DNA of 64,000 nt, from assembly GCA_947477565.1 (NCBI GenBank), contig CANJUR010000008.1:98501-162500 (forward strand), written 5' to 3'. Source of the stretch: Deltaproteobacteria bacterium. GTDB taxonomy: Bacteria; Myxococcota_A; Polyangia; Polyangiales; Ga0077539. Positions 27,357 through 36,529 of this stretch are shown here, piece after piece. The notes beneath the pieces were generated by a model that was not told the origin of the DNA, did no database searches, and worked only from the letters and a program-made list of their open reading frames with translations. A program made the translations under genes and the position numbers. The stretch's first letter is position 1. Each line of letters begins with the position of its first letter.

Positions 27357-29525
27357 TTGAAAACCCTCGCGCGGAACGTCCTCCGTACCTCTCTCGATGC
27401 GCTGCGCAGGGTGCCCTGGCCGGTACTGGTCACGGTCGCGCTGGTTGTGGAAGTTGGCCTGCTCTTCCCGGGCTTGCTGGCCGGGACGGCGCTGATGTCC
27501 AGTCAGGAAGGCTGGGCGGTGAGCGACCTGCTGGACGTCGCGATTCCAATGCAGGCCCATGTCGCCCAAAGCCTTCGCGCAGGTGCGTTTCCAGCGTGGT
27601 TCGGAGGCGCCTACCTCGGCATGCGGCTCTCGGCCGTTCCTGAGGCGGTGCCGTGGTACCTCCCCTCTACTGTTCTTTTTTTGCTGTTTTCGCCGGGCCG
27701 GGCGGCCGCTTTCTCGATCGCCTCGCACCTGGTGCTGTGCGGCGCCGGGGGTGCCGCGCTCTCGCGTCGACTGGGGGCGAGCCGCGAGGGGGCACTCTTC
27801 GCAGCACTCGCGCTGGGCGGGGGTCTCTGGCTGCCCGCACACGCGCGGCAGTACAACCTGCTGCTCACGGCCGCCTGGTTCCCCTGGGTCTGGTGGGCGC
27901 TTGCGGACTTCATCTCCAGACCGGCCACCCGCTCTGCCACGGTGCTCGGGTTGATCACCGGGATGTCGCTGCTCGCCGGTCATGTCCAGATCACCCACCA
28001 TGGCGCAGTGGTGCTCTGCGCGTGGACCCTCGCCACGCTCACTGCGGACCGCTCGCTAAGGTCGCCGACGCACCTTTTCCGCGTGGCAATCGGCGGCTTC
28101 GCCGCGGGAGTCGGGGCGCTCGCGCTGGGCGCACCGCATCTGATTCCAGTGGCCGAGATCGCCCTGCAGGGCGTGCGAGGTAACACCTTCGCGGACGGCC
28201 TCTCTCGATTTCCTGCGCACCTCGACGACATGCTCTCGCTCCTGGGCCGCGGCTCAATCGCAGGGAACCCGACCCGACTTTGGCTCGATCGACCCATGTG
28301 GTGGGAGCACCTCACGTACATCGGCCTCGTGCCGCTCGGACTCGCAGCGCTGGGGCTGTGCCTCCGCTCTCCCTCACCGGCGCGAAGAATCGCTCTGGCG
28401 GCGGCGCTTTCGGTGGCGCTCACCCTCGCGCTCAGCACGGCATCGCCGACCGCAACCCGGTGGTTGGTGCACCTCCCGGGCATGGCGCTCTTTCGCTTTC
28501 AAGGCCGCTTTCTCTGGGCTGCAACGGTGGCTCTCGCCGTGCTCGCAGCGCTCGGATTCGACGCCCTGCGCGCGCTCCCACCGGTGGCTGCGCGACCACG
28601 CCTCGCAGCGTGGGCCATGCCCCTCGGCCTGCTTCTCACCGTAATTGACCTCTCGGGAACCGTAGTTCCGCTCTGCCCGACAGCCTCCGCTGCGATGCTC
28701 ACCGCAGAGCCTCGCAGCAGTCGCGCGATGAGAGCATCGCGTCCCGATGCGCAGCGCGGGTTGGTGCTTCAGATGGTCTCGGACCACGACCGCAACCTCC
28801 TGGGACTCGTCGCCGGATGGGGACGACATCCGGAGATTCTTGCTCGGGCGCGCGAGTTTCTACCGCCTCAGTACGCCAGTCTTTTTGGCTGGAGCACTGT
28901 CCGCGGATACGTAGGAATCACCACTGCCGCGACGCAGGCGGCCATCGGCGATCAGCACGCAGGCGGCGTGGTCGAGATCGGTCTCCGGGACTACCTCGCA
29001 GCACCCACGCCGCACGGACTCGACGCGCTCCTACGATCGGCCGGCCTCCTCGGCGCGCGTTGGGTGCTCTCCTCGACTCCTCTTGAGCATCCGCACCTTC
29101 GGCTCGTCCACCAGGATGCCGGACCCATCGTTTCGGTCTACGGTTATCGGCTCGATCCGTGGGTATCCGCGGCGCATTTCGTCGATGTCGATGGCTCGCC
29201 CCTCACCGACGCCTCTCCAGTGAGAACCACCTCGTCGAGCCCGGAGACGATCGATCTCGTGGCCGAGTCCCGTGACGCCTCTGCGATCGCGCTCCCCATC
29301 GCCTGGAACGCCTGCTGGCGTTACTCCCTCGACGGCTCTCCGCCGCAACGCTTTCCCCGCCCAACAGGGCTTCGCATGGCGCTTCCGTGGCCCGTGGGCC
29401 ATCACCGCGCACACGTCACCTTCGACCATCATACCGACCTCGCGCTCGCCCTTACGTCGCTGTTTACCTTACTGGGCGGCCTCGCGGTGCTATCGAGGCT
29501 TCCCTCGAAACGTCGGCTCGGATAG
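27357..29525 (+). CDS. YfhO-like polytopic membrane protein
   Basis: 722 residues from a TTG at 27357; an in-frame TAG lies six codons upstream, so it cannot start much earlier. About 11 hydrophobic helices precede a C-terminal periplasmic domain of about 270 residues. The early loop SQEGWAVSDLLDVAIPMQAH, GAFPAWFGGAYLGM and VWWALADFIS fit the YfhO family of putative lipid-linked-sugar transferases. The C-terminus has a final membrane helix. It is followed within 15 bases by a methyltransferase and then a GT2 gene, suggesting a glycolipid or surface-glycan pathway. Confidence 0.65.
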   Translation: MKTLARNVLRTSLDALRRVPWPVLVTVALVVEVGLLFPGLLAGTALMSSQEGWAVSDLLDVAIPMQAHVAQSLRAGAFPAWFGGAYLGMRLSAVPEAVPWYLPSTVLFLLFSPGRAAAFSIASHLVLCGAGGAALSRRLGASREGALFAALALGGGLWLPAHARQYNLLLTAAWFPWVWWALADFISRPATRSATVLGLITGMSLLAGHVQITHHGAVVLCAWTLATLTADRSLRSPTHLFRVAIGGFAAGVGALALGAPHLIPVAEIALQGVRGNTFADGLSRFPAHLDDMLSLLGRGSIAGNPTRLWLDRPMWWEHLTYIGLVPLGLAALGLCLRSPSPARRIALAAALSVALTLALSTASPTATRWLVHLPGMALFRFQGRFLWAATVALAVLAALGFDALRALPPVAARPRLAAWAMPLGLLLTVIDLSGTVVPLCPTASAAMLTAEPRSSRAMRASRPDAQRGLVLQMVSDHDRNLLGLVAGWGRHPEILARAREFLPPQYASLFGWSTVRGYVGITTAATQAAIGDQHAGGVVEIGLRDYLAAPTPHGLDALLRSAGLLGARWVLSSTPLEHPHLRLVHQDAGPIVSVYGYRLDPWVSAAHFVDVDGSPLTDASPVRTTSSSPETIDLVAESRDASAIALPIAWNACWRYSLDGSPPQRFPRPTGLRMALPWPVGHHRAHVTFDHHTDLALALTSLFTLLGGLAVLSRLPSKRRLG

Positions 29526-29539
29526 CATTCTCGCCCTCC

Positions 29540-30286
29540 TTGGACCTCCGTGAAGCCATCCCCGATGAGGCCCGTCGGCACCCATGGGAGGTCGCCCGCG
29601 CCCGTTTTTTCCACGACGTTTTGCATCGTGGGGGCCGGCTCCGGGGCCCCGTCAATGCGCTCGACATCGGCGCGGGAGACGGGTGGTTTGCGCGGCAACT
29701 TGCGCCCCGCCTCGCGCCATCCAGCACCATCACCTGCTGCGACGCGAACTACACCGACACCTGGCTGACGACCCACCCGGACGAGGACCGATTGCGCTTC
29801 CGCCGCTCCCCAGCGGGCTCGCGTGGTGGAGTCGTCTTACTGCTCGATGTACTCGAACACGTCGAGGACGACGGAGGTCTGCTGAGATCCTCCGTCGAGG
29901 CAAACCTGCTTCCGGGCGGGGTCGTTTTGCTGAGTGTTCCGGCGTGGAGTCAGCTCTTCAGCGCACACGACCGATGGCTCGGACACCATCGACGCTACTC
30001 GCCCTCGGCGGCGCGTGCCCTCGTCGCATCGTCGGGCCTGCGCATCGAGCGCGAGGGCGGGCTCTTCCATGGCCTCCTTCTTCCCAGGGCGCTCCAGAGC
30101 CTCGCCGAACACATCTTCCCGGGGAGCGAGGCTGCAGCGGCGGAGCGCGCGCTTTGGTCCCACGGTGAGATCGTGACTACGGCCGTAGAGGCGGCGCTGA
30201 GCATCGATAACGCCTTTTCGCGGATGGCATCCAGCGTCGGGTGGACGCTCCCCGGGCTGAGCTGGTGGGCGCTGTGCACGGCGTAA
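29540..30286 (+). CDS. Class I SAM-dependent methyltransferase
   Basis: About 248 residues from a TTG at 29540 (LDLREAIPDEARRHPWEVAR). The frame is open from 29387, but that part overlaps the preceding gene. Motif I is VNALDIGAGDGWFARQL; an Asp-rich VVLLLDVLEHVEDDGGLL is motif II; GGVVLLSVPAWSQLFSAHDR is motif III. These place it with the UbiG/Methyltransf_12-type small-molecule methyltransferases. The stop overlaps the start of the GT2 gene. The weak ribosome-binding site makes the start uncertain. Confidence 0.8.
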   Translation: MDLREAIPDEARRHPWEVARARFFHDVLHRGGRLRGPVNALDIGAGDGWFARQLAPRLAPSSTITCCDANYTDTWLTTHPDEDRLRFRRSPAGSRGGVVLLLDVLEHVEDDGGLLRSSVEANLLPGGVVLLSVPAWSQLFSAHDRWLGHHRRYSPSAARALVASSGLRIEREGGLFHGLLLPRALQSLAEHIFPGSEAAAAERALWSHGEIVTTAVEAALSIDNAFSRMASSVGWTLPGLSWWALCTA

Positions 30287-31032
30287 CCCTGGTGGTTCCG
30301 TGCTTCAACGAAGCAAGACGCTTCGTGCCCGAAGCCTGGCTCGAACTGATCGCGCGAGGCGTCTTCCTTGTGCTCGTGGACGATGGCTCGACGGACGACA
30401 CCGCCGGGATTCTAGAGGCACTGCGTACCCGCTCGCCCGTGGCTGTGAGCGTGCTGCGGCTCACGACCAACCTCGGCAAGGGCGAAGCGATTCGCCTGGG
30501 GGCTCTCCGCGCGATGAGCGACGGAGCGGTCTATGTGGGCTTCGCGGACGCTGATGGAGCGACTCCGCCGTGCGAGCTGCTGCGACTGGCCGAACATCTG
30601 CGCAGCAGCGGCACCGATGTGGTCCTCGGAGCCCGGGTGGTCATGCTCGGGACGGACATTCGACGACGAGCGGTGCGGCACTTCGCGGGGCGTGTGTTCG
30701 CTACCGCGGCGTCTCTGGTGCTCGACGAGGCCGTGTACGACACGCAGTGCGGCGCAAAGTTTTTTCGGGTGATTCCGGCGCTACGAGTGGCGCTGGCGAG
30801 GCCTTTTTCGTCGCGTTGGGCCTTTGATGTAGAGCTACTGGGACGCCTGCGCGTTGGCGCGAGAGGAGTCCCCGGCCTGGGTCGCGCTTCCTTCGTCGAG
30901 GTGCCACTTCTCCGATGGACGGACGTTCCCGGTTCACACCTGCGCTTCGGCAGCATGCTGCGGGCTGCGGGCGACCTCGCCATCGTCGCGCTGAATCTAC
31001 GCACAGACCCAAACTGGTCGCAGCGCCGATAG
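30274..31032 (+). CDS. GT2 glycosyltransferase, dolichyl-phosphate-sugar synthase type
   Basis: About 252 residues from a GTG at 30274 (MHGVTLVVPCFNEARR); a GTG at 30241 is possible. The GT-A fold shows VVPCFNEARRF, FLVLVDDGSTDDTAGIL, NLGKGEAIRLGAL, GFADADGATPP (the DxD metal site) and YDTQCGAKFFRV. The last is characteristic of polyprenyl-phosphate glucosyl/mannosyl transferases such as ALG5 and GtrB. It would charge a lipid carrier from a nucleotide sugar, supplying donors for the GT39/YfhO-like proteins nearby. No C-terminal membrane helices are present. Confidence 0.85.
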   Translation: MHGVTLVVPCFNEARRFVPEAWLELIARGVFLVLVDDGSTDDTAGILEALRTRSPVAVSVLRLTTNLGKGEAIRLGALRAMSDGAVYVGFADADGATPPCELLRLAEHLRSSGTDVVLGARVVMLGTDIRRRAVRHFAGRVFATAASLVLDEAVYDTQCGAKFFRVIPALRVALARPFSSRWAFDVELLGRLRVGARGVPGLGRASFVEVPLLRWTDVPGSHLRFGSMLRAAGDLAIVALNLRTDPNWSQRR

Positions 31033-31033
31033 T

Positions 31034-31846
31034 TCAGCCTGCCGGCAAACTCCCGGCGCGCCAGGCCAGTGCGCCGAAAAAAAACGCCAGCCCGATGGCC
31101 TGCGCAGCGAAGATCCACTCGTCTGCGCGCCATGGGACGCATAGCCAAAGCGCCGCCAGACCCCAGAGGGCGGCGAGCGCGGCGCTGCATCGTTGGCGCG
31201 TGCGAGGCCTTAGCGGCGTGCGTCGGACGGTCAGCGCGACCACGAGGCCGTAGGCCAGCGATGCCAGCAGCGTCCCCAGAACCTCGATGCGCATGATGCG
31301 GTTGAAGGTCCGCCGGGCGGCCGTCTCCCAGGTGGTGGGCCCACGGACCGAGGTAAGCATCGCGCGATACAGGGCGCGGGCGTCCCGGGCGCGATGCCCC
31401 GGCGCGATGAGCACGAGCAGCACCGCGTCGTCTTCGAGGGGAATCGCCGTGGCGAAGCGGGTGACGGAGCCATCCCCGACCAGGGGAGAGACTCCCACCA
31501 GGGTCTCCACAGGGAAGCCCAGTACGCGGTCGTGTTCGACGTGGTCGGAGAAGCGAAACGCGTCCGCCCGGCGAAACTCCGCGCGCTCGGCCGGGAGCAG
31601 CGGTCGTTGCGGCACGATGGCGTCGAGGTGGAGCACCTGAAGCACCATCGGCGGCTCATCGGGCAGGTCGCCCGGGCGTCGGAATACATCGAGCAGATCG
31701 CCGCGTACCCCATCGGGGTCGACGCGCTCGAAGCGGTCGGGAACGGCGATGCTGAACGAGGGCCGAGCATGGCGAACGACCATGGGATCAGCCGCCGCTC
31801 GAGCAGTGGCGAACAGCCCCAGGGCGAGGAGCGCAGCGCAGCGCAA
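31034..31846 (-). CDS. Secreted/membrane protein of unknown function
   Basis: 270 residues. A signal peptide (MRCAALLALGLFATARAAAD) is followed by a periplasmic domain of about 170 residues (ADPMVVRHARPSFSIAVPDR and onward) that resembles small mixed-fold domains. Then come a basic linker and three membrane helices at the C-terminus (about residues 192-262). I do not recognise the family. It follows the next gene upstream by 6 bases and is probably co-transcribed with it. Confidence 0.55.
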   Translation of the reverse strand: MRCAALLALGLFATARAAADPMVVRHARPSFSIAVPDRFERVDPDGVRGDLLDVFRRPGDLPDEPPMVLQVLHLDAIVPQRPLLPAERAEFRRADAFRFSDHVEHDRVLGFPVETLVGVSPLVGDGSVTRFATAIPLEDDAVLLVLIAPGHRARDARALYRAMLTSVRGPTTWETAARRTFNRIMRIEVLGTLLASLAYGLVVALTVRRTPLRPRTRQRCSAALAALWGLAALWLCVPWRADEWIFAAQAIGLAFFFGALAWRAGSLPAG

Positions 31847-31852
31847 TGGGGA

Positions 31853-32512
31853 TTACCGGGCAGGGTAACGGGTGAGGTCGAAACTGAATCCGTCCGGCGC
31901 GAGGGTGCCCTCGGGCTCGGGCAGATCGCCGAGGCGCTCGACCTCGACGACGGCTTCGTAGCGAATGCTGTTGGTCGGACCAAGGATGCGCAAGCGCACG
32001 CGCGGGGCGCTCGGCTCGACGACGAAGGACTGCACCCTCCTGCCATCCGCCATGCCGCCAAGGAAGGTGGGAGTCCCGGCGTTGACGTTGCCGCGGACGA
32101 CAGCCTCGACGGTCACCCGCTCGACCGGACACGGCGGGCGATCGTCGTCGGGGTTGACCGTGCGACAGGTCGGTAGCAGCGCCCAGATGCGCCGTCCCTG
32201 ACCGAGCGCCCCGACCCCGTACGCCGAGCTCGCGGCCGGAACCATGAACAGGTACACGCGCATCCGCCGGAGCATCCCGTCTACGGCGGACACGGGCACG
32301 GGGATCACCTCGCTGAGGTCGAGCGTGGGCCGCGGTTGCGCCAGAGCATCGGTAGTCGCCACGGTCGGCGGAACAACCGCCACGCTGCCCGGGCGGGCCG
32401 CCGCGACGGGAGGGGACGGGCGGCGCGAAGGGCGACCCTGCGCGAGAGCCGATGCCGGGAAGAGCGAGAACACCAACAGAAGAGGGAGCGAGAGCGAGGG
32501 GCGGGTGAACAT
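31853..32512 (-). CDS. Secreted protein of unknown function
   Basis: 219 residues. A clear Sec signal peptide (FTRPSLSLPLLLVFSLFPAS, cleaved near ALAQ) precedes a Pro/Arg/Ala-rich linker to about residue 65. After that lies a beta-rich domain with one Cys pair (LPTCRTVNPDDDRPPCPVER). No known family recognised. It is divergent from selD, with 97 bases between the two starts. Confidence 0.55.
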   Translation of the reverse strand: MFTRPSLSLPLLLVFSLFPASALAQGRPSRRPSPPVAAARPGSVAVVPPTVATTDALAQPRPTLDLSEVIPVPVSAVDGMLRRMRVYLFMVPAASSAYGVGALGQGRRIWALLPTCRTVNPDDDRPPCPVERVTVEAVVRGNVNAGTPTFLGGMADGRRVQSFVVEPSAPRVRLRILGPTNSIRYEAVVEVERLGDLPEPEGTLAPDGFSFDLTRYPAR

Positions 32513-32609
32513 GGGAGTGAAACCTCCAGGAGCGCGAAGTTTGATGATGCTAGCGCACCGGTGAGGGGCGCGTTGCGTTCGTGCGGAGTCGGGTGCTAGG
32601 CGACGAGGG

Positions 32610-33674
32610 ATGAGCGGAGAAGATCAAGTCCGGCTGACGCAACTGGCACACGGCGCTGGGTGAGCGAGCAAGATCCGCCCTGCGGATCTCGCGCACGTGT
32701 TGCGCGGCCTCGCCCTGCCCGTCGATCCGAACGTCCTCATCGGCCTCAACCCGGCCGATGACGCAGCGGTGGTGCGCCTGCTTCCTGAGCTCGCGTTGGT
32801 GTTCACCACGGACTTCTTCACTCCGCTCGTGGACGACCCGCGCACCTTCGGCCGCATCGCCGCCGCCAACGCCCTCTCGGACGTCTACGCGATGGGAGGA
32901 CGGCCCCTGGTCGCCCTGAACATCATGGCGTTTCCGACGAAGATGCTCGGGCTCGAGGTGATGGGCGCGGTGCTCGCGGGAGGCGCAGACATCGCGCGTG
33001 AGGCCGGCATCTCCATCGCAGGCGGGCACTCCGTCGAGGACGCGGAGCCCAAGTACGGCCTCGCCGTGATCGGCACCGTTCACCCGGATCGCGTGTGGCG
33101 AAAAGGCGGCGCGCGCCCTGGCGATGCGCTGGTGCTCACCAAGGCGCTCGGGACCGGAGTGCTCGCGACCGCCCTCAAGCGGGGGAAGATTACCGAAGAT
33201 GGTATTCCCATGCAGGCTGCGATCGCCTCCATGGTCACCCTCAATGCCGCCGCCGCACGGATGGTGATGGACCTCGGGGTGGAGGTTCATGCGGCGACGG
33301 ACGTCACGGGTTATGGGCTGGTCGGGCACCTCGGAGAGATGTTGCGAGCAAGCGAGGGCGTGTCTGCGCGGCTCTCCGCCGCGGCGCTACCGGTGCTCCC
33401 GGGCGCGCTCGAACTCGCGGCCGAGGGCGTGCTCGCGGGCGGCACCCGAGCCAACCGCAGCTACGCGCAGGACTGGTTTCGCGTGGTTGAAGGGGTCAAC
33501 GAGGCCTGCTCCTGGATCGCATGCGATGCACAGACCTCCGGCGGCCTCCTCGTGGCGTGCCCGCCGGCGCAGGCCGCGGTATTGGTCTCGGCGCTGCGGG
33601 CTACGGGTGCGCCGGCCGCGGTGATCGGCGAGGTGATCGAGCAGCCCGGGGCGATGATCACTCTCGACCGCTGA
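32610..33674 (+). CDS. selD: Selenide, water dikinase (selenophosphate synthetase), predicted selenoprotein with in-frame TGA
   Basis: SelD makes selenophosphate from selenide and ATP, the selenium donor for selenocysteine and selenouridine. From ATG 32610 the frame reads MSGEDQVRLTQLAHGAG, then TGA at 32661-32663, then ASKIRPADLAHVLRGLALPV and an uninterrupted SelD to 33674. The TGA falls exactly on the catalytic Cys position (E. coli Cys17 in GAGCGCK), and the essential Lys three residues later is kept, so it should be read as selenocysteine (Sec18). The rest shows NPADDAAVVRLLPE, the Asp-rich FTTDFFTPLVDDPRTFGRIA and ATDVTGYGLVGHLGEML. Total 354 residues, close to E. coli's 347. AGG at 32598-32600 is a plausible ribosome-binding site. 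A start at the GTG of 32697 would lose the active site. Confidence 0.92.
32661..32692 (+). promoter_or_regulatory. Sec codon (TGA) with predicted bacterial SECIS hairpin in selD
   Basis: Directly after the TGA, GATCCGC (32672-32678) pairs with GCGGATC (32682-32688) around the loop CCT. The stem extends below a four-base bulge by GCGA (32664-32667) with TCGC (32689-32692). The apical loop begins 16 bases after the TGA, within the range of known bacterial SECIS elements that bind SelB. The element lies inside coding sequence, as expected in bacteria. Confidence 0.8.
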
Positions 33675-35907
33675 GGGGCAGACGACGCCAGGCGAGGCCG
33701 ATCGCCGCGACCAGGAGGCACGCCAACGCCAGTGCGCTGACGAAAGCGCCGCGCGCTAGCGAGCGCGAATGGTAGGAGAAGGTCACGCGGTGCCTCCCGG
33801 CGGCAACGGCAACGGCCTTCTGGTTGATGTTGGCCCGCACGATCGGGGCGTCGTGACCGTCCACGGTCGCGGTCCAGCCCGGGTACCAGCTTTCCGCGAG
33901 GACTAACCAACCCGCGGTCGGGGCGTCTACGGTGGCCGTGAGCCGGCTGTTCGCCGGGCGCTCGATGCGGGCGGGGACGAGCGACGGTGGTCCGGGCTGC
34001 GGGGCGGTCGAAATCCCCCCTTCCGATGGCAGGTGCAAGAGCACCTCGCGCCGTGGAGAAAACGCCTCGGAGAACATCAATATTGCCGCCGCCCGGTCGC
34101 TCGGGACGGCCACCGACCGACCCACGAAATACGCTAGCGGAAGCGGATCGCGGACTCGGTAGAGACGCGCCCAGGATCCGCTCACCATCGGCTCGAGACG
34201 CTGGGACTGCACCACGATCGGCGCGAGGACGTGCGTCACGTGGTTCATCGCGAGGTAACGGACGAAGCCGCTGACCGGGACGAGTTGGTCCTGTTCGGCG
34301 TGGTAGGCGCCACGCGCCAGGCCAATATGCGCGGGACTCATGGGGCCCCAGGAGATCTCCATCGGGCGAGTGACCAGTCCGGCGTACCCGTCCGGCATGG
34401 CTAGCGACCAGAAGAGGTTTGCGTCGGGCTGAATCAGTTCGCGCGCCATCCGATACGGGGCGAGATCGCGCCACCCGTGCGCCTGCGCAAAGGCCTGCCG
34501 GTGCACGGTCGAGGACTCCATCGCATAGACGCGCCCGACCGACTCTCCAGCGAGCGCATGCACCACGGCGGGCGGAGCGAGCCACGGGTGTGCGTCCACG
34601 AGTGGGTTCTGCCGAACCAGCGTCGCGGCGAGGTCGAGAGCCGTCAGCGCGACGACCGCGGAGGCGAGTTGCATGGCCGTAACGCGTGACGGATTCCCCG
34701 CGTCGCGCTCGGACCACCACCGCTGCGCGCGTGTGAGGCCGAGCCCAGCGAGCACCGCGAGGGCGCCGCACGCGACGAAGAGAAACCGCTGCGGTATGCG
34801 AAAGCTGCGTAGCCCGGGAAGCAGCGTGAAAGCGACGCGGTAGACCGGCGTGGCGGGGCCGAGCGCGAAGAGCACCCCGAGCACGGCGAGTGCGGTGAGC
34901 ACCCACACCGCCCGCCGTCGATCGGTCCACACCGCGACGAGCGCAAAGGGAAGCGTGCAGAGACCGAGGTACCCATGCGACTCCCAGAAGAGGTCGTGGC
35001 CGCGGTAGGTGCCGTCGCTCACGTCACCGAAGGGATACGGCACCGCCAGCGCGAGGAGGTTGGGGGGCCACAGGTGCAGATGCGTCGCGGCCTCCCAGGA
35101 GAGCCCGCCGTGCCGCGAGGAGAGCCCGCCTAGTTCGGCCATCGGCAGAAGCTGTACAGCGCCGACGCCGACACCAATCATACATGCAGTGGTAAAACGA
35201 ACCAGCGAGCGGAGGCGGGCGGGCGCGTCCCGAGCGGCATCGAGCGAACGCGCGACGGCCCAGACGCCGTAGGCGAGCAGACATGCGTAGAGCGACTGCG
35301 GAAACGCCGCCAGCACCTGGATGGCCAACACCGCGCAGAAGAGCACGAGCGCACGGTCGCGGCGGCGGCCGTCCGAGCACGGCCCGAGAGCCTCCTCGAC
35401 TAGAGAGAGCGCCAGGGGAAACCACGCCAGCGTGCCGAGGACTCCGAGGTGACGCCATTGCGACACGAGCACTCCGCCGTGCGCCCATACAAGCGCCGAC
35501 ACCATCGCGCCCGGTACCGAGGCGCCGAGCACCCGTGCGAAGCGTGCTGCGCCGAATCCAGCGACCGCGAGCATCAACAGCAGGAAGGCGTCGTAGGCCG
35601 CAGCCGGAGGGAGCACTGCGAAGAGAAGGGACGTGAGCGGATTGAGCGCGCCGGCGGCGAAGAGGGGATAGCCCGTGTACAACGCGGGCTCCCAGAGCGG
35701 GAGTTGCCCCGAGTGGAAGGCCCGGCCGACAGCGACCTGGACGGGAAGTTCGCCGCCGATGAGGTCGGCGACGATGACGTCATCGGCCAGGTTGACCACT
35801 CGAAACGTAAGTAGGCGCGCGTAGGGGAGGACGAGGAGCAGGCCGAGTAGGATCCATGGCGACCATCGGCGGGCGCGACCGGTAGGGGGCACCACCGCGA
35901 CGGTCAC
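33658..35907 (-). CDS. YfhO-like polytopic membrane protein
   Basis: 749 residues from a GTG at 35907 that overlaps the TGA of the upstream TPR gene as GTGA. The frame is open further upstream, but that part lies inside the TPR gene. About 12 membrane helices are followed by a C-terminal periplasmic domain and a final helix. LPLWEPALYTGYPLFAAGAL, GVLVSQWRHLGVLGTLAWFP and a late ESWYPGWTATVDG fit YfhO-family proteins (the last motif is typical of their C-terminal domain). The gene overlaps selD convergently by 17 bases. Substrate unknown; probably envelope glycan or teichoic-acid-like modification. Confidence 0.72.
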   Translation of the reverse strand: MTVAVVPPTGRARRWSPWILLGLLLVLPYARLLTFRVVNLADDVIVADLIGGELPVQVAVGRAFHSGQLPLWEPALYTGYPLFAAGALNPLTSLLFAVLPPAAAYDAFLLLMLAVAGFGAARFARVLGASVPGAMVSALVWAHGGVLVSQWRHLGVLGTLAWFPLALSLVEEALGPCSDGRRRDRALVLFCAVLAIQVLAAFPQSLYACLLAYGVWAVARSLDAARDAPARLRSLVRFTTACMIGVGVGAVQLLPMAELGGLSSRHGGLSWEAATHLHLWPPNLLALAVPYPFGDVSDGTYRGHDLFWESHGYLGLCTLPFALVAVWTDRRRAVWVLTALAVLGVLFALGPATPVYRVAFTLLPGLRSFRIPQRFLFVACGALAVLAGLGLTRAQRWWSERDAGNPSRVTAMQLASAVVALTALDLAATLVRQNPLVDAHPWLAPPAVVHALAGESVGRVYAMESSTVHRQAFAQAHGWRDLAPYRMARELIQPDANLFWSLAMPDGYAGLVTRPMEISWGPMSPAHIGLARGAYHAEQDQLVPVSGFVRYLAMNHVTHVLAPIVVQSQRLEPMVSGSWARLYRVRDPLPLAYFVGRSVAVPSDRAAAILMFSEAFSPRREVLLHLPSEGGISTAPQPGPPSLVPARIERPANSRLTATVDAPTAGWLVLAESWYPGWTATVDGHDAPIVRANINQKAVAVAAGRHRVTFSYHSRSLARGAFVSALALACLLVAAIGLAWRRLPLSGRE

Positions 35908-36527
35908 CGAAGCGTGGACGGTGGCGCGTCGGTCGTCGGGGCAGCGGGACCGACTGCGTTGACGCGTAGCCGCTCCCCGATGCGCTCGCGTACCGGGGCG
36001 TACTCGCGGGCGAGCGTCTCGCGCCGTCGGATGGCCTCGATGCGGGATCGCGGCGCGACCGCGGACGTCACGGAGGCGTGCGCATCGGCGAACTCGGCGA
36101 CGACCCCCCACGCGCCGATGGCCTCGCGCCAGAGTCCCTGAACCTCGTCGAGTTCCGCAATGCCGACCAGCGCGCGGGCGCGATCGGCTTCGGCGCTTCC
36201 CTCGATGGCCAGGCGGAGCGCCTCTCGGTAGTTGCCCATGGCCGTCGCCGCTTCATTCCTCGCACGCGAAACGGAGGCCATGCGCAGCCATGGAATGGGC
36301 GAACGCGGCTCCCGCTGCACCGCCTCGCGGAAGGCCGTCATCGCGACGTCGAACTCGCGGCGCAGGAAGGCCTCCGATCCGCGGCGCAAGCTCTGATCAA
36401 AAGGGCTGGCGGAGCGCGACGGGGGAGTCGCCGCGACGGAGGCGTCCTGCGCGAATACGGATGCAGGAACGATACAAAGGAGCCCGAGAAGCAGAACGGT
36501 GGATCGCAACACAAGCCGAGAATACAC
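35904..36527 (-). CDS. Secreted TPR-like protein
   Basis: 207 residues. A signal peptide (VLLLGLLCIVPASVFAQDAS) is followed by TPR-like helical pairs: LRRGSEAFLRREFDVAMTAF, PIPWLRMASVSRARNEAATA and ALVGIAELDEVQGLWREAIG. It probably acts as a periplasmic protein-protein adaptor. Its stop overlaps the start of the YfhO-like gene, and its start lies two bases after the transglycosylase stop, so the three minus-strand genes look like one operon. Confidence 0.65.
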   Translation of the reverse strand: MYSRLVLRSTVLLLGLLCIVPASVFAQDASVAATPPSRSASPFDQSLRRGSEAFLRREFDVAMTAFREAVQREPRSPIPWLRMASVSRARNEAATAMGNYREALRLAIEGSAEADRARALVGIAELDEVQGLWREAIGAWGVVAEFADAHASVTSAVAPRSRIEAIRRRETLAREYAPVRERIGERLRVNAVGPAAPTTDAPPSTLR

Positions 36528-36529
36528 GG

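Noticed and set aside
32697..33674. SelD starting at the GTG of 32697
   Set aside because: This start would remove the catalytic residue and conserved N-terminus, which are present upstream in the same frame across a TGA that fits selenocysteine.
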